This document shows positions 46,921 through 55,824 of a DNA stretch of 64,000 nt, piece by piece (positions within the stretch are counted from its first letter, which is position 1; the number at the start of each line of letters is the position of its first letter). The notes beneath the pieces are model-generated. The model saw only the letters and a program-made list of their open reading frames with translations, was not told the origin of the DNA and searched no databases. Made by a program: the position numbers and the translations under genes. The stretch is taken from positions 4,896,675 to 4,960,674 of the forward strand of contig NZ_VLKC01000002.1 of assembly GCF_007830295.1 (NCBI RefSeq), given 5' to 3'. This DNA is from Sporomusa sp. KB1 (lineage in GTDB: Bacteria; Bacillota; Negativicutes; Sporomusales; Sporomusaceae).

Positions 46921-47289
46921 ATGATGGTATTAAAAAAGCTACTCAAGATGAGCGGACAAGTTTTGCTTCTATGGATTATCTACTGGCTGGGCAACCAAAT
47001 TACTGCCGTAATCGGTTTGCCTGTCCCAGGTACGGTATTTGGCATGATCCTGCTGTTTGGGCTTTTGTTGTGTGGCATTCTTAAACTTAGCTATATTCAG
47101 GAGGCTGCCGATTTTTTACTTAAGCATATGTTGTTTTTCTTTATCCCGGTTGCTGTCGGTCTAATGGATTGGGGCGCCGTGTTTTATGAACATGGTGTGG
47201 TATTGGCGGCTGCTTTGCTAGCCGGAGCTGTTTTACCGTTCTTTACGGTAGGTATAATTACACGGGTGCTACACAAGGAGGGGCAATGA
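46921..47289 (+). CDS. lrgA: CidA/LrgA family membrane protein
   Basis: This 122-residue protein has four membrane helices and the conserved GLPVPGTVFGMILLF segment. The family is described as holin-like or as part of a metabolite (pyruvate or glycolate) exporter with LrgB. It overlaps lrgB by 4 bp. LytTR regulators control lrgAB in other Firmicutes; the pair at 4577-6563 is a distant candidate only. Confidence 0.9.
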   Translation: MMVLKKLLKMSGQVLLLWIIYWLGNQITAVIGLPVPGTVFGMILLFGLLLCGILKLSYIQEAADFLLKHMLFFFIPVAVGLMDWGAVFYEHGVVLAAALLAGAVLPFFTVGIITRVLHKEGQ

Positions 47290-47978
47290 TGGACACGGCT
47301 CTAACGCTTGCTTTTGTGATCATGACGGTTGCCGTTTATCTGTTGAGCCGGTACCTGTATTTTAGATACAATAATCCGCTCATTAATATCGTCCTGCTGA
47401 GTGCAGCGGTTATTATCGCTGTTTTGGTTATCTGCAAAATGCCTTATCAAGCCTACGTTCCGGCAAAAGACGTGATGACGTTTTTACTTGGACCGGCTAC
47501 GGTTGCTCTTGCCGTGCCGCTGTACCGGAACCGGCATTTATTGAAACAATACGGTTCGGCAATTTTTATGGGGGTTGGTATCGGCACGCTGGTATCCATG
47601 GCAACTGTACTGTTTATTACCAGGGCCGGTGGCTTATCAAGAGAAATCATTGTATCAATTATCCCGAAATCTTCAACCATTCCGTTTGCCGTCGAAGTGG
47701 CGCAACTGGCAGGCGGCAATTCTGCGTTGGCGGTAGCTTTCGTTGTGGCTACCGGAACGTTTGGCTCGGTAATCGGGTTAACCCTGCTTTCCTGGTTTAA
47801 GATCTATGATCCTGTAGCCCGCGGGCTGGCCATGGGGACAGTATCGCACGGCCAAGGGACCGCAATGGCTCTCCTAGAAGGCGAGCAGCAGGGGTCTATG
47901 GCCGGAGTGGCCATGGCGCTGGCTGGGGTGTTTACTTCGATGCTGGCGCCTGTACTTATTGCCTGGCTTGTACAGTGA
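47286..47978 (+). CDS. lrgB: LrgB family membrane protein
   Basis: This 230-residue protein has about six membrane helices and the family motifs PKSSTIPFAVEVAQLAGG and GTVSHGQGTAMALLEGEQQG. It is translationally coupled to lrgA and forms its usual partner. Confidence 0.92.
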   Translation: MMDTALTLAFVIMTVAVYLLSRYLYFRYNNPLINIVLLSAAVIIAVLVICKMPYQAYVPAKDVMTFLLGPATVALAVPLYRNRHLLKQYGSAIFMGVGIGTLVSMATVLFITRAGGLSREIIVSIIPKSSTIPFAVEVAQLAGGNSALAVAFVVATGTFGSVIGLTLLSWFKIYDPVARGLAMGTVSHGQGTAMALLEGEQQGSMAGVAMALAGVFTSMLAPVLIAWLVQ

Positions 47979-48036
47979 TCAGACTATGGATAAGACCAAT
48001 TCGACGCGCCCGCAGGAAAGGTCAAGAGAATCAGAT

Positions 48037-48074
48037 GGACGTTCTTGTGCGCCAAGAAGCGCACAGAAACGTCC
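48037..48074. terminator. GGACGTT...AACGTCC hairpin after lrgB
   Basis: Stem GGACGTT/AACGTCC with an inner GTGCGC/GCGCAC stem, 59 bp past lrgB. It is probably a terminator-like or dispersed repeat; there is no T-tract. Confidence 0.55.
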
Positions 48075-48075
48075 C

Positions 48076-48132
48076 TTATTGCGTAAGCAGAATACCACAT
48101 GCTATGCATGTGGTATTCTGCTTACGCAATAA
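48076..48132. repeat. perfect 27-bp inverted repeat with 3-nt loop
   Basis: TTATTGCGTAAGCAGAATAC and the next 7 bases pair without mismatch with the following 27 bases, around loop TAT. It lies directly after the hairpin at 48037-48074. It may be a terminator, a cruciform or a miniature mobile element remnant. The 48133-48352 stretch up to the next gene shows nothing else clear. Confidence 0.7.
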
Positions 48133-48352
48133 AAGCGACAGGAATGCTCTGTCGCCTAGTATCTCTTTAATGTCATGCTCTCCGATGTTTCTCAGGTAAA
48201 TTATATCCGATTTGACGTATCGGAACGCATTTGTATTCATTTCCTTTACTGTCGCTAATCGTTCGAATATTTGCAAGGGAAAATAGGTTCTCCGACCACA
48301 CGCTGTATATAATATCTAAACTTTCGATATTGCCTGTTCAGCCATACCTATT

Positions 48353-49222
48353 TTAAAGCAATTTCAAACTCTTCATTTTTTTATTTGCAAGCAACCTATT
48401 GCGGTTGTGAATACAGATATTGCCTACTAGTTTGATCTTTCCTCGTAACTCCAAACATACTTTTGCGTACGTCATCTCCTCTGGAAGATCAAACTCATCC
48501 CATTGTGCAAAACCAAGTGATACAAGCTGTGATGTTGTCTTTGGACATAGATGCATCACACATCTTCCGTCAATGAGCTTCAATGCAGCCTGAACAAACG
48601 GATAAGAAAAGTTCCTCCCCTGTTGCTCAAAATATTTTGGTCCAAGGATATTGAACCCGCCGACAGGATCTTCAAATGCTATAAAATCCACACCAGCATC
48701 AAGTGCTTTTTCTATATACTTCAATAGTTCTAATCTCATCTTTTCCATGGTTACAGTGATTATTTCCGGTTCTTTTCTCCAAATTTTAAACAGCTTAGCT
48801 ATATCAATCAAGTTATTAAGTGTTGTGATAGGGCCGCAAATTTCAACACCCACTGACTCACCTTTGGCTTTCAAAATAGAAATGGACTTAATGACCTCCC
48901 CTAGCCTTCCCTTCCCAAAATCCAACTCAGGTAATCTAAGGAGATCTTCTGCCGAGGAATAGATAGGCATATTACATCTAGGTCCAATCCTTGCATTTCC
49001 AAGCTCAATATCTCCACCATAATTTTCTGCCTCCACAGTATGGCAGAATGGAATCATACAAACTGCACCATGCTCCTGTTCGCGAACAACCGCTGCAATT
49101 TTAGCAATCCCTTCTGCATAGGTATAAGCTTGGGGAAATTCCAACCCCACTTGTTCAACAACCTTTTCGTCAAATCCACAAATATCAGATCCCAACGGAC
49201 ATTTTACATCAACAAACTCCAT
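48353..49222 (-). CDS. UroD-superfamily methyltransferase-like protein, short form
   Basis: This 289-residue protein of the uroporphyrinogen decarboxylase / MtaA superfamily has an HxC zinc-type motif in MHLCPKTT and a last Cys in GNICIHNR. It is shorter than the usual 340-370 residues, missing part of the N-terminal arm. It ends an operon with a corrinoid protein and a full-length UroD-type enzyme, and is likely one of two methyltransferases acting on that corrinoid. The substrate is unknown. Confidence 0.78.
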   Translation of the reverse strand: MEFVDVKCPLGSDICGFDEKVVEQVGLEFPQAYTYAEGIAKIAAVVREQEHGAVCMIPFCHTVEAENYGGDIELGNARIGPRCNMPIYSSAEDLLRLPELDFGKGRLGEVIKSISILKAKGESVGVEICGPITTLNNLIDIAKLFKIWRKEPEIITVTMEKMRLELLKYIEKALDAGVDFIAFEDPVGGFNILGPKYFEQQGRNFSYPFVQAALKLIDGRCVMHLCPKTTSQLVSLGFAQWDEFDLPEEMTYAKVCLELRGKIKLVGNICIHNRNRLLANKKMKSLKLL

Positions 49223-49326
49223 CCATCTAACCCCCCTTCAGATTGAAATGGCAAACTTCATCACACTGCCCAGAAAGAACAGAGTCAAGAAATGATATAT
49301 GGTAAGAAATAGGCAGCTTATAACGA

Positions 49327-49974
49327 CTATACGCCAATTAAACGATTAACCAATTTAACAGCTTCCACTGCACTTGCCGCATATCCATCAGCACCTATCT
49401 TCTTGGCAAAAGCAGCTGAAATAGGTCCTCCGCCTACAACAACCTTTACATTTTCACGCAGACCTTCTCTATTCAGTAAATCAATAACCTCTTTCATATT
49501 TTCGGTACTAGTGGACATTAAAGTTGCAAGCGCAACTACACCTGCTCCAGTGTTTTTGACAGAATCAATAAAAGCTACAGCAGGAACATTGCGTCCCAAG
49601 TCGATAAGTTCATATCCCGCTGTTTCCAGCATGATTTTCACCAGATTCTTCCCAATATCATGGGTATCACCTTCTACAACGCCGATGACCACCTTAGTCT
49701 TTTGCTTATAATCAGATTTTCCCAAATGTGGGCGTAACACATCCAGGCCATTATACATGGCATCAGAACAAATCAAGAGTTCAGGTATAAAATATTCTTC
49801 ATTTTCATACAAGTCGGCAGCCTTATTCATTCCGTCTACCAATCCATACAGAAGACCCTCAATAGCGGGATATCCGGATTGTATATATTCTTCTGCTGTG
49901 GAAATGATTTTGTCATCTTCCATTTCCACAACGCACTCTGATAATGATTTTAGTAATTCTTCCTTGTTCTCCAT
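49327..49974 (-). CDS. corrinoid methyl-carrier protein
   Basis: This 215-residue protein has a helical cap (residues 1-85) and a B12-binding Rossmann domain with the cobalt-ligand motif DTHDIGKNL. The further GGGPIS segment contacts the nucleotide tail. It carries a methyl group between two methyltransferases. Both flanking genes encode UroD-type enzymes. A reductive activase (RamA-like) is not in the window. Confidence 0.92.
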   Translation of the reverse strand: MENKEELLKSLSECVVEMEDDKIISTAEEYIQSGYPAIEGLLYGLVDGMNKAADLYENEEYFIPELLICSDAMYNGLDVLRPHLGKSDYKQKTKVVIGVVEGDTHDIGKNLVKIMLETAGYELIDLGRNVPAVAFIDSVKNTGAGVVALATLMSTSTENMKEVIDLLNREGLRENVKVVVGGGPISAAFAKKIGADGYAASAVEAVKLVNRLIGV

Positions 49975-50013
49975 CTCAATCTATTCCCTTCTTAATTTGA
50001 TCTGCACAACAGC

Positions 50014-51090
50014 TTACTTACCACTTTGAATCATTTCTCTAACACGTTCAGGACAAACAGGATAACCAACCTCACGTACAGTATCCATCATCGTTTGAAT
50101 ATTTTCAAAAGGCGTTTCTACAGGTAAGCTGCACCCAGACATAATCACATAGCCTTTAGGAGAATCATAAGCATCCAAAATTCCCTCCAAGGTTTTAGTA
50201 CGAACATCTTGTGGAGTTCCTGAATACATGATTCCACCGGGATCTACGTTACCCATAATTTTGGTTTGCGAACCAACAGCCAGCTTACATTCCTTTAAGC
50301 TGGCTACATTATCAATGCTGATACCGCCAATCCCCAGCTCAACAACGTCCCTCCATATTTTGTCAGTTTGGCCGCAAATATGCACAACTGGGTTAGACCC
50401 ATAGCTTTTTATAAAGTCTACAAGCTCTTTAAGATAAGGTAAAGAAAATTCACGAAAAACCTTGGGGCTGACTACAGTACAGGATGACATTGGTTCTGAT
50501 ATAGTGGGATTTAAGCCAATATCCAGTGCCGCTTTAGCATAAGCTTTACAGGTTTCGAGGGAAACCCGACAAAGCTTATGTACTGCTTCAGGGTTTTTGT
50601 GAATAAGCTTTAGCGTTTTGCTTGTATTGAATAAAAAAAATGCATTAGTAAATGCTCCTACAATACCTGCAGAACATGTTATTTCATCCTTTGCAAGATC
50701 CTTTAGATATTTCATTGCTTCCAGTTGCACCGGCAGCCGTCCATCCTTATAGGGATTAGCTGGGTGAAGTTTATCAATGTCCTCCACACTGGAAATTGCA
50801 GGTTTTAGCAAATCAGCCGTATCATCATCTGGATAAGCAACTGTGGCACCCATTGCTTCTGCCCATGGGAATAAATCAGTAAAAATGCGCAAACCATCGC
50901 AGCCAAACTTACGATACGCAGCCATTTGTGCCTCGGCAATAGCTTTAGGATTGTGATTAAACTCGGAAATTTTGCAGCCATAGACTCTGGCAACTCCATT
51001 TGCGATATTGGGGTTACATGGCAATCTATCTACCTCTGAGCCATTAGCAATAGCAGCAGCTCTTTGAGCTGGCGTCATTTGATCTTGCAT
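50014..51090 (-). CDS. UroD-superfamily methylcobamide methyltransferase (MtaA/CmuA-like)
   Basis: This 358-residue enzyme has the zinc site of methylcobamide methyltransferases, HxC in VVHICGQTD and a distant Cys in MSGCSLPVE. It transfers a methyl group to or from the corrinoid protein encoded next. No MtaB- or MttB-type first methyltransferase is nearby. This protein and the short homologue may fill both roles. Confidence 0.85.
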   Translation of the reverse strand: MQDQMTPAQRAAAIANGSEVDRLPCNPNIANGVARVYGCKISEFNHNPKAIAEAQMAAYRKFGCDGLRIFTDLFPWAEAMGATVAYPDDDTADLLKPAISSVEDIDKLHPANPYKDGRLPVQLEAMKYLKDLAKDEITCSAGIVGAFTNAFFLFNTSKTLKLIHKNPEAVHKLCRVSLETCKAYAKAALDIGLNPTISEPMSSCTVVSPKVFREFSLPYLKELVDFIKSYGSNPVVHICGQTDKIWRDVVELGIGGISIDNVASLKECKLAVGSQTKIMGNVDPGGIMYSGTPQDVRTKTLEGILDAYDSPKGYVIMSGCSLPVETPFENIQTMMDTVREVGYPVCPERVREMIQSGK

Positions 51091-51122
51091 ATCAATTCAG
51101 TCCCCTCTTTAGTATTGAATTC

Positions 51123-51160
51123 AGGTAAAGGACGGTGTATTGTCATCACTAACACCGTCC
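51123..51160 (-). terminator. hairpin between permease and methyltransferase genes
   Basis: GGACGGTGT pairs with ACACCGTCC over a 13-nt loop, with TTTACC following on the minus strand. It may attenuate transcription from the ABC genes into the methyltransferase genes. Confidence 0.5.
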
Positions 51161-51190
51161 CATTTTCTGTAACATTATGAAATTCAATAA

Positions 51191-51949
51191 TTAGTTATTT
51201 ATTGTCCAATGCAAAATCCGGTGTTTGATTGTATCAAAGATATACATAATCAAGACTAAAACCGCAGCTGTAAATAAGAAGCCCAGCATTACCACATCAA
51301 ACTTTGCAAAGTCAGAATAGTATTGAACAAAATAGGCCATACCAGAGCTTGCGCCGAACATTTCAGCAACAGCCAACATCATAAATGATAAGGTTAAGGC
51401 TATGGAACAACCAACCAAAATGCTAGGAGATGCCGCCGGCAAAATAATATGGAAAAGCATTTCTATTTTCGGCATTTCCAAGGTTGACGCAGTTTCCAAA
51501 TAACGTTTGTCAATACTCATAACGGCACCGATGGTTGTCCCCAAAATCACCCAGAATGCAGCCAGCCAAATCAAAAAGATAGAAGCTGTCTGGAAAGTTG
51601 GAAACAAGTTGATCGCATAGGGTGTAAGAAGTGGCACCGGAATAGCACTGAAAGCATAGATATAAGGTGTCACGTTTCTGCGCAAACCGCTTTTTAAACC
51701 AATCAGAGTGCCAAGTGTAATTGCACTGATAACAGCCAAAACATAAGCAGTACCCAACAAATACAACGAACTTTTTAAACCGTTCAACAGCTGGCCAATA
51801 TATTGAGGAAACAGTTTGATAACTTTAAAGATGCTTGGAAAAAGAAAGGTGGATAAAACTCCAAACACATCAGTCAGCAAGATATAGCCAAGCAAAATGC
51901 AAATACCTATAGTGATAATGCCACTATAATTTTTGGCAATTTTCCCCAT
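51191..51949 (-). CDS. ABC transporter permease, SsuC/TauC-like
   Basis: This 252-residue permease has about six helices and an EAA-type loop (ETASTLEMPKIEMLFHIILP). It belongs to the nitrate/sulfonate/taurine family. The ATG at 51949 follows AGAGG; two TTG codons precede it. It forms an importer with the ATPase and binding protein encoded upstream. Confidence 0.88.
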   Translation of the reverse strand: MGKIAKNYSGIITIGICILLGYILLTDVFGVLSTFLFPSIFKVIKLFPQYIGQLLNGLKSSLYLLGTAYVLAVISAITLGTLIGLKSGLRRNVTPYIYAFSAIPVPLLTPYAINLFPTFQTASIFLIWLAAFWVILGTTIGAVMSIDKRYLETASTLEMPKIEMLFHIILPAASPSILVGCSIALTLSFMMLAVAEMFGASSGMAYFVQYYSDFAKFDVVMLGFLFTAAVLVLIMYIFDTIKHRILHWTINN

Positions 51950-52019
51950 CAACAAATACCTCTTTTCAAACTTGACAGAAAATTGTCAAATTAAATTTTC
52001 CCTTAACAACAAAACAATT

Positions 52020-53093
52020 TCACTCTGCGTTGTTTTTGTTGAATTGAACAAGTTTATCTTTAAAGAATTGGCTATCAGGATAATCGCTAATCAAAGAATC
52101 CAAAGCCTTTTTATAAATTTTAGTATTGATATGATCTTCGATTTTGATTTTGTTATCTTTTATATAACCGAATTTACCCATTTTGTTCCACATCTTGACT
52201 ACACTGTCTTTGTATGGGTCAGAATCGTATTTCATATGCTCGCTCTTAACAAAGCTTGCTACAGTAGCTTTGTCAAGGTCAAGTTTTTTTACAACCAAAT
52301 CAACAACTTCGTCCTTGTTGCCCTGCATTGCTTCTTCAGCTCTCAAATATGCACGGAGCAACCGATACAGCGCTTCTTGATTTTTTTCGTCTTTCATCCA
52401 TGTGCCTGTAGCAAGCATACGACAGCAGGAATGGTTTGGCCAGTACTCATCAGGCCACATTTTGACTTTCAAGCCTAGATCGGCTGCTTGCAATTCATAA
52501 CCGGTTGCGGTTGCCCCAAAGTCAACTTCGCCGCTGGCTATAGCTTGTAAAACCTCTTGGTTTTTCTTATATTCAACAAAGGTTACATCATTAAGTAGAC
52601 CTGCATCATATAATATACCTTTCAAGACGATATCAGGTGTGCCACCACGAGTAATACCAATTTTTTTGCCACGAAAGCTTTCCAGGCCTGTCCATTCGGT
52701 TTCAGGTTTAGCAAAGCAAGGTGTTTCACCAATAATCATATAGCCGCCGAAAACGGTAAAATCTTGGCCATTAGCAATTTGAATGAGTGGACCACCAGTA
52801 CCGTAGGTAGAGATTACATCAACCTTGCCACCGGCAAGAGCTGTGAAAGCATCTGTACCATTGTTGATATATACCATATTGACATCAACGCCTTCTTCTT
52901 TTAAGAACCCGCGAGCTTCAGCTATATATTGGAAAACTTGTCCGGAGTTGTTTTGAGCAGCAACGGAAATTTTCAAAACATCGGTTTTGGTATTGGCGGT
53001 ACCTTTAGTATTTGTACTAGTACTAGAAGCACAGCCTACAAGTGCAAGCGACGCAACTAAACAAAAAATAATTACGAATAATAGTTTTTTCAT
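52020..53093 (-). CDS. ABC transporter substrate-binding lipoprotein, SsuA/NMT1-like
   Basis: This 357-residue protein has a lipoprotein signal peptide with lipobox ALVGC (Cys21) and the two-lobed SsuA/ThiY fold. Binding-protein hallmarks include GKKIGITRGGTPD. Relatives bind sulfonates, nitrate, pyrimidine precursors or aromatic acids. Linkage to methyltransferases suggests a methylated small molecule. It is spaced 3 bp after the ATPase gene. Confidence 0.88.
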   Translation of the reverse strand: MKKLLFVIIFCLVASLALVGCASSTSTNTKGTANTKTDVLKISVAAQNNSGQVFQYIAEARGFLKEEGVDVNMVYINNGTDAFTALAGGKVDVISTYGTGGPLIQIANGQDFTVFGGYMIIGETPCFAKPETEWTGLESFRGKKIGITRGGTPDIVLKGILYDAGLLNDVTFVEYKKNQEVLQAIASGEVDFGATATGYELQAADLGLKVKMWPDEYWPNHSCCRMLATGTWMKDEKNQEALYRLLRAYLRAEEAMQGNKDEVVDLVVKKLDLDKATVASFVKSEHMKYDSDPYKDSVVKMWNKMGKFGYIKDNKIKIEDHINTKIYKKALDSLISDYPDSQFFKDKLVQFNKNNAE

Positions 53094-53096
53094 TAA

Positions 53097-53960
53097 TTAG
53101 TTAGCCTTCTTTCTTTTGAAAAATGATACTTTTTCCGGATGGTTGCCAACAACGGCCTTCGCTTTTTCTTGCTTCAGGCGATGTGCTTTTTCGTGAACTT
53201 CATCATTGATGATTTTCATCAAGAGGTTGCGTAAATCCAACACCGCTGGATCCGTAAACAAGGTTTCCCGTCTTGGCTTTGTTTCTTCGGTAAATGAATG
53301 AGTATAAATGATTTTGCTTGGAGCTTGTCCCAAAACCAAAATATCTGTTGCCAGCAGCAATGCCTCGTCAACACTGTGGGTTACAAAAAAGATAGTCTTG
53401 CGGTTTTCCTTTCCATTTTGCCACAACTCCAAAACGGTATCTTGCAACAATGCTTTGGTAACAGCATCCAAAGCCCCAAAAGGCTCATCCATCAAGAGCA
53501 ATGGAGCATCCATTGCAAAAGCACGAGCGGTTGCAAAACGTTGCTTTTGCCCCCCAGAAAGGTTCATTGGGAATTTGTCAAAAAGGTCTTCGTCCAAGCC
53601 CAAATTGCGCACCCATTCCAAAGCTACCTCTTTTCTTTTGTGTTTATCCCACTCCTTATACCTTTGCTTTAATGCAATGCAGATGTTATCACCAGCTGTC
53701 ATCCATGGGAATAAGCCATAATCCTGAAATACCATAGCTCTATCTAGGCTTGGCCCGGTAACAGGCTTACCAGCAACTCGCAGCTGCTCAGAATTTGACT
53801 TTTCTAAACCAGCAAGCAATCGTAAAAGCGTACTTTTTCCACAACCAGATTGTCCCAAAAGACAAACAAAATCACCGGCTTTGGCTTTATAATCTACGCC
53901 ACTTAAAACCAACTCCCCGTCATAACCAAATTGCAAATTATTCATTGATACATCTAGCAT
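53097..53960 (-). CDS. ABC transporter ATP-binding protein, SsuB/TauB-like
   Basis: This 287-residue ATPase has Walker A GQSGCGKST, signature LSGGQKQR, Walker B LLLMDEPFGALD and the switch His in FFVTHSVDEA. The ATG at 53960 has GGAGG at the right distance; a GTG/ATG slightly upstream lies inside that site. First gene of the ABC-corrinoid operon. Confidence 0.92.
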   Translation of the reverse strand: MLDVSMNNLQFGYDGELVLSGVDYKAKAGDFVCLLGQSGCGKSTLLRLLAGLEKSNSEQLRVAGKPVTGPSLDRAMVFQDYGLFPWMTAGDNICIALKQRYKEWDKHKRKEVALEWVRNLGLDEDLFDKFPMNLSGGQKQRFATARAFAMDAPLLLMDEPFGALDAVTKALLQDTVLELWQNGKENRKTIFFVTHSVDEALLLATDILVLGQAPSKIIYTHSFTEETKPRRETLFTDPAVLDLRNLLMKIINDEVHEKAHRLKQEKAKAVVGNHPEKVSFFKRKKAN

Positions 53961-54229
53961 ATAAACCTCCATAATTCCTGCGATTTTATTCGTTGTAGGT
54001 CATTAGGGCTTCCATTCCTCATCTAAATAATAATCATGATTACTTCTAATATGGTCATCCCCTTTTATTAAACACTTTCTCCTGCTAAAACAGCAACAAT
54101 ATAAACATTTTGTTAAAAATACATCTTTATGCTTCAAAAGTTGAATAACCACAGTAATATATAGTAAATGTATAATAGATATACAGTAAATATACAATAT
54201 TAACCCATATTCCGCAAGTCGTCATATAA

Positions 54230-54445
54230 ATGGAAAGCGAAAATAATTCAAAAAACAGCTTTACAGAAAGCCGTTTAGCAAAAATTCAAGAGACTATTAA
54301 TCATATGGTACATTGGCGAGAAGCTAATTCTAAAATTTTACCAGGATTGTTGATTGAAACATTGATTATGAGGTGTATTATAGGTTTATCCGTAGGATAT
54401 CAAAATAGCTTAACTGGTACCCAACATAAAATGGTCACCAGTTAA
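54230..54445 (+). CDS. short open reading frame of doubtful status
   Basis: This 71-residue reading frame (MESENNSKNSF start) has no good ribosome site, and its last 17 codons run into the hairpin at 54399-54456. I do not recognise it. It lies in a stretch of gene debris between two intact operons and may be the remnant of a larger gene. Confidence 0.3.
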   Translation: MESENNSKNSFTESRLAKIQETINHMVHWREANSKILPGLLIETLIMRCIIGLSVGYQNSLTGTQHKMVTS

Positions 54446-54456
54446 GCTATTTTGAT
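54399..54456. terminator. 20-bp inverted repeat
   Basis: ATCAAAATAGCTTAACTGGT pairs perfectly with its complement across an 18-nt loop. It is probably a terminator for an extinct gene or a small repeat. Confidence 0.6.
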
Positions 54457-54693
54457 TTACACTGAATTACTGCGAAGCTATACTCCAAGAGACTATGGGA
54501 ACCGCTAAATGCATAGTTGTCGGTAACCCGGTCTCCGGTAAAGTTCTATTTATCACAGCCAATATTAGCTTCTAGATTTTTCATGGTTTCACGTAATTTT
54601 TTTTGATAAGCTGCCGTTAGGGCAAGCATTCGGTAGTCAGTGAGAAAACTAATTTTCTCATCCTTTATTTTGCTGCTATCATTTTGACAACTT

Positions 54694-55095
54694 GTGTTTA
54701 CTGATCATTCTCAAGTAAGGCACCTTGTAGTAAACGGTAAAATTAAAGTGTTGTCAGTTGCGACAGAGCAACATCTGGCTGATCCTCTATTCAAGGCTGT
54801 GCCGACTTTTAAGGAACAAGGTCTAGCTGTAGTATTTAGTCTTTGGCTTGGAGTTGGAGCTCCGAAAGGACTATCGAGAGATGTGAAAGAAAAACTAGTC
54901 AAAGGGATTAAGCTAATTATTCATGATGAGGCTATAAAAAAAGATTTGGAGAACTTTGGGATAACCATTGAATACCTCGGACCACAAGAGTTTAGCGAAA
55001 AGTGGAATAGTGAAACTGAACACCTTACAAAAGTGGTAAAAGAAACTGGAATCGCCGAGCTTATAGCGGCGAAAAAACTAACTGATAACTTCTAA
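54694..55095 (+). pseudogene. 3' fragment of a TctC/Bug-family solute-binding protein
   Basis: The 133-residue frame matches only the C-terminal half of a tripartite tricarboxylate transporter binding protein (PTFKEQGLAVVFSLW, GVGAPKGLSRDVKEKL). There is no signal peptide, N-terminal lobe or ribosome site, and no tctA/tctB nearby. It is best read as a truncated pseudogene with its native terminator still in place at 55190-55228. Confidence 0.8.
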
Positions 55096-55189
55096 TTCAG
55101 AGCATCAGGAAAGCGGTTTCTGTTCCTTGGGTTTATTTATTTCCGATTGAATAATATTATTTTTGTAGAAAACTAATATATCAGCCAAG

Positions 55190-55228
55190 AAAAAATGCAT
55201 CTTCAATGTTTTGAGGATGCATTTTTTT
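55190..55228 (+). terminator. intrinsic terminator
   Basis: AAAAAATGCATC pairs with GATGCATTTTTTT, 94 bp past the TctC remnant. It could also serve the minus strand. Confidence 0.85.
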
Positions 55229-55273
55229 GATAAAACAAAAAACTTTTGAGAAATCATCTCAAAAGCTTCATTT

Positions 55274-55359
55274 TGGTGCGGTAGAATGGATTTGAACCAT
55301 CACGAGGTTGCCCCCGCCAGCCCCTCAAGCTGGTGCGTCTGCCGTTCCGCCACTACCGC
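55274..55359 (-). tRNA. tRNA-Leu (anticodon GAG)
   Basis: An 86-nt class II tRNA. The acceptor stem pairs GCGGTAG with CTACCGC, and the 3' CCA is encoded. The anticodon loop TTGAGGG reads GAG. A long variable arm (GGGGGCAACCTC region) and GGTTCAAATCC in the T arm are present. Confidence 0.95.
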
Positions 55360-55429
55360 ATATTTGATTTTCAATCTTCGACTTACGATTTTCGTAAGAA
55401 TATTGAATGTCGTATATCGAACGTCTAGT

Positions 55430-55515
55430 TGGTGCGGCCGAGTGGATTTGAACCACCACGAGGTTGCCCCCACTAGCTCCTGAGGCTAGCGCGTCTGCCG
55501 TTCCGCCACGGCCGC
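55430..55515 (-). tRNA. tRNA-Leu (anticodon CAG)
   Basis: An 86-nt class II tRNA with acceptor GCGGCCG/CGGCCGC, encoded CCA and anticodon loop CTCAGGA, reading CAG. It shares most of its D, variable and T arms with the neighbouring tRNA-Leu (GAG), so the pair arose by duplication. Confidence 0.95.
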
Positions 55516-55668
55516 ATGATCAATTATCAACAATCGATATTATATGACAAAATAGCTGTTTCGTCAAGCACAAATATTATGGAGTCTTACTTTGAAACTA
55601 TTCTAAGCTTTTATCACCCTTTGCACAACCTGCTATATCTTATCATACCGTAAATTACCGTCAATAAC

Positions 55669-55704
55669 TAAACATCAGATGAGGTTACCCCCATCTGATG
55701 TTTA
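55669..55704. terminator. intrinsic terminator downstream of the peptide-binding protein gene
   Basis: TAAACATCAGATG pairs with its complement over a 10-nt loop. On the minus strand it follows the three-hairpin element 55723-55824. Confidence 0.7.
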
Positions 55705-55722
55705 GTCTCACTTTATCTTTTG

Positions 55723-55824
55723 CGGCGAGTTAAGACTCCCGCCTCTGCAGGCGGCGTTTGTTCAGGTGGGGTAGACTCCCCACCTGAACCCGCCGATGTT
55801 TCAGCTATGCTGAAACAAGTTCAC
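55723..55824. repeat. three-hairpin repeat element, copy 2
   Basis: Same order of stems as copy 1 at 6771-6870: CCGCC/GGCGG, TTCAGGTGGG/CCCACCTGAA and GTTTCAGC/GCTGAAAC. It begins next to the stop codon of the minus-strand gene at 55825. The central stem has G-C pairs where copy 1 has A-T pairs. Confidence 0.8.

Noticed and set aside
54003-54197. Minus-strand 64-codon frame upstream of the ABC ATPase gene
   Set aside because: AT-rich chance frame rich in Ile, Tyr and Cys with no ribosome site.
54549-54690. A minus-strand frame of about 45-50 codons (DEKISFLTDYRMLALTAAYQ)
   Set aside because: It looks protein-like but has no start codon with ribosome site and no recognised family; it could be a remnant, so it is not listed as a gene.
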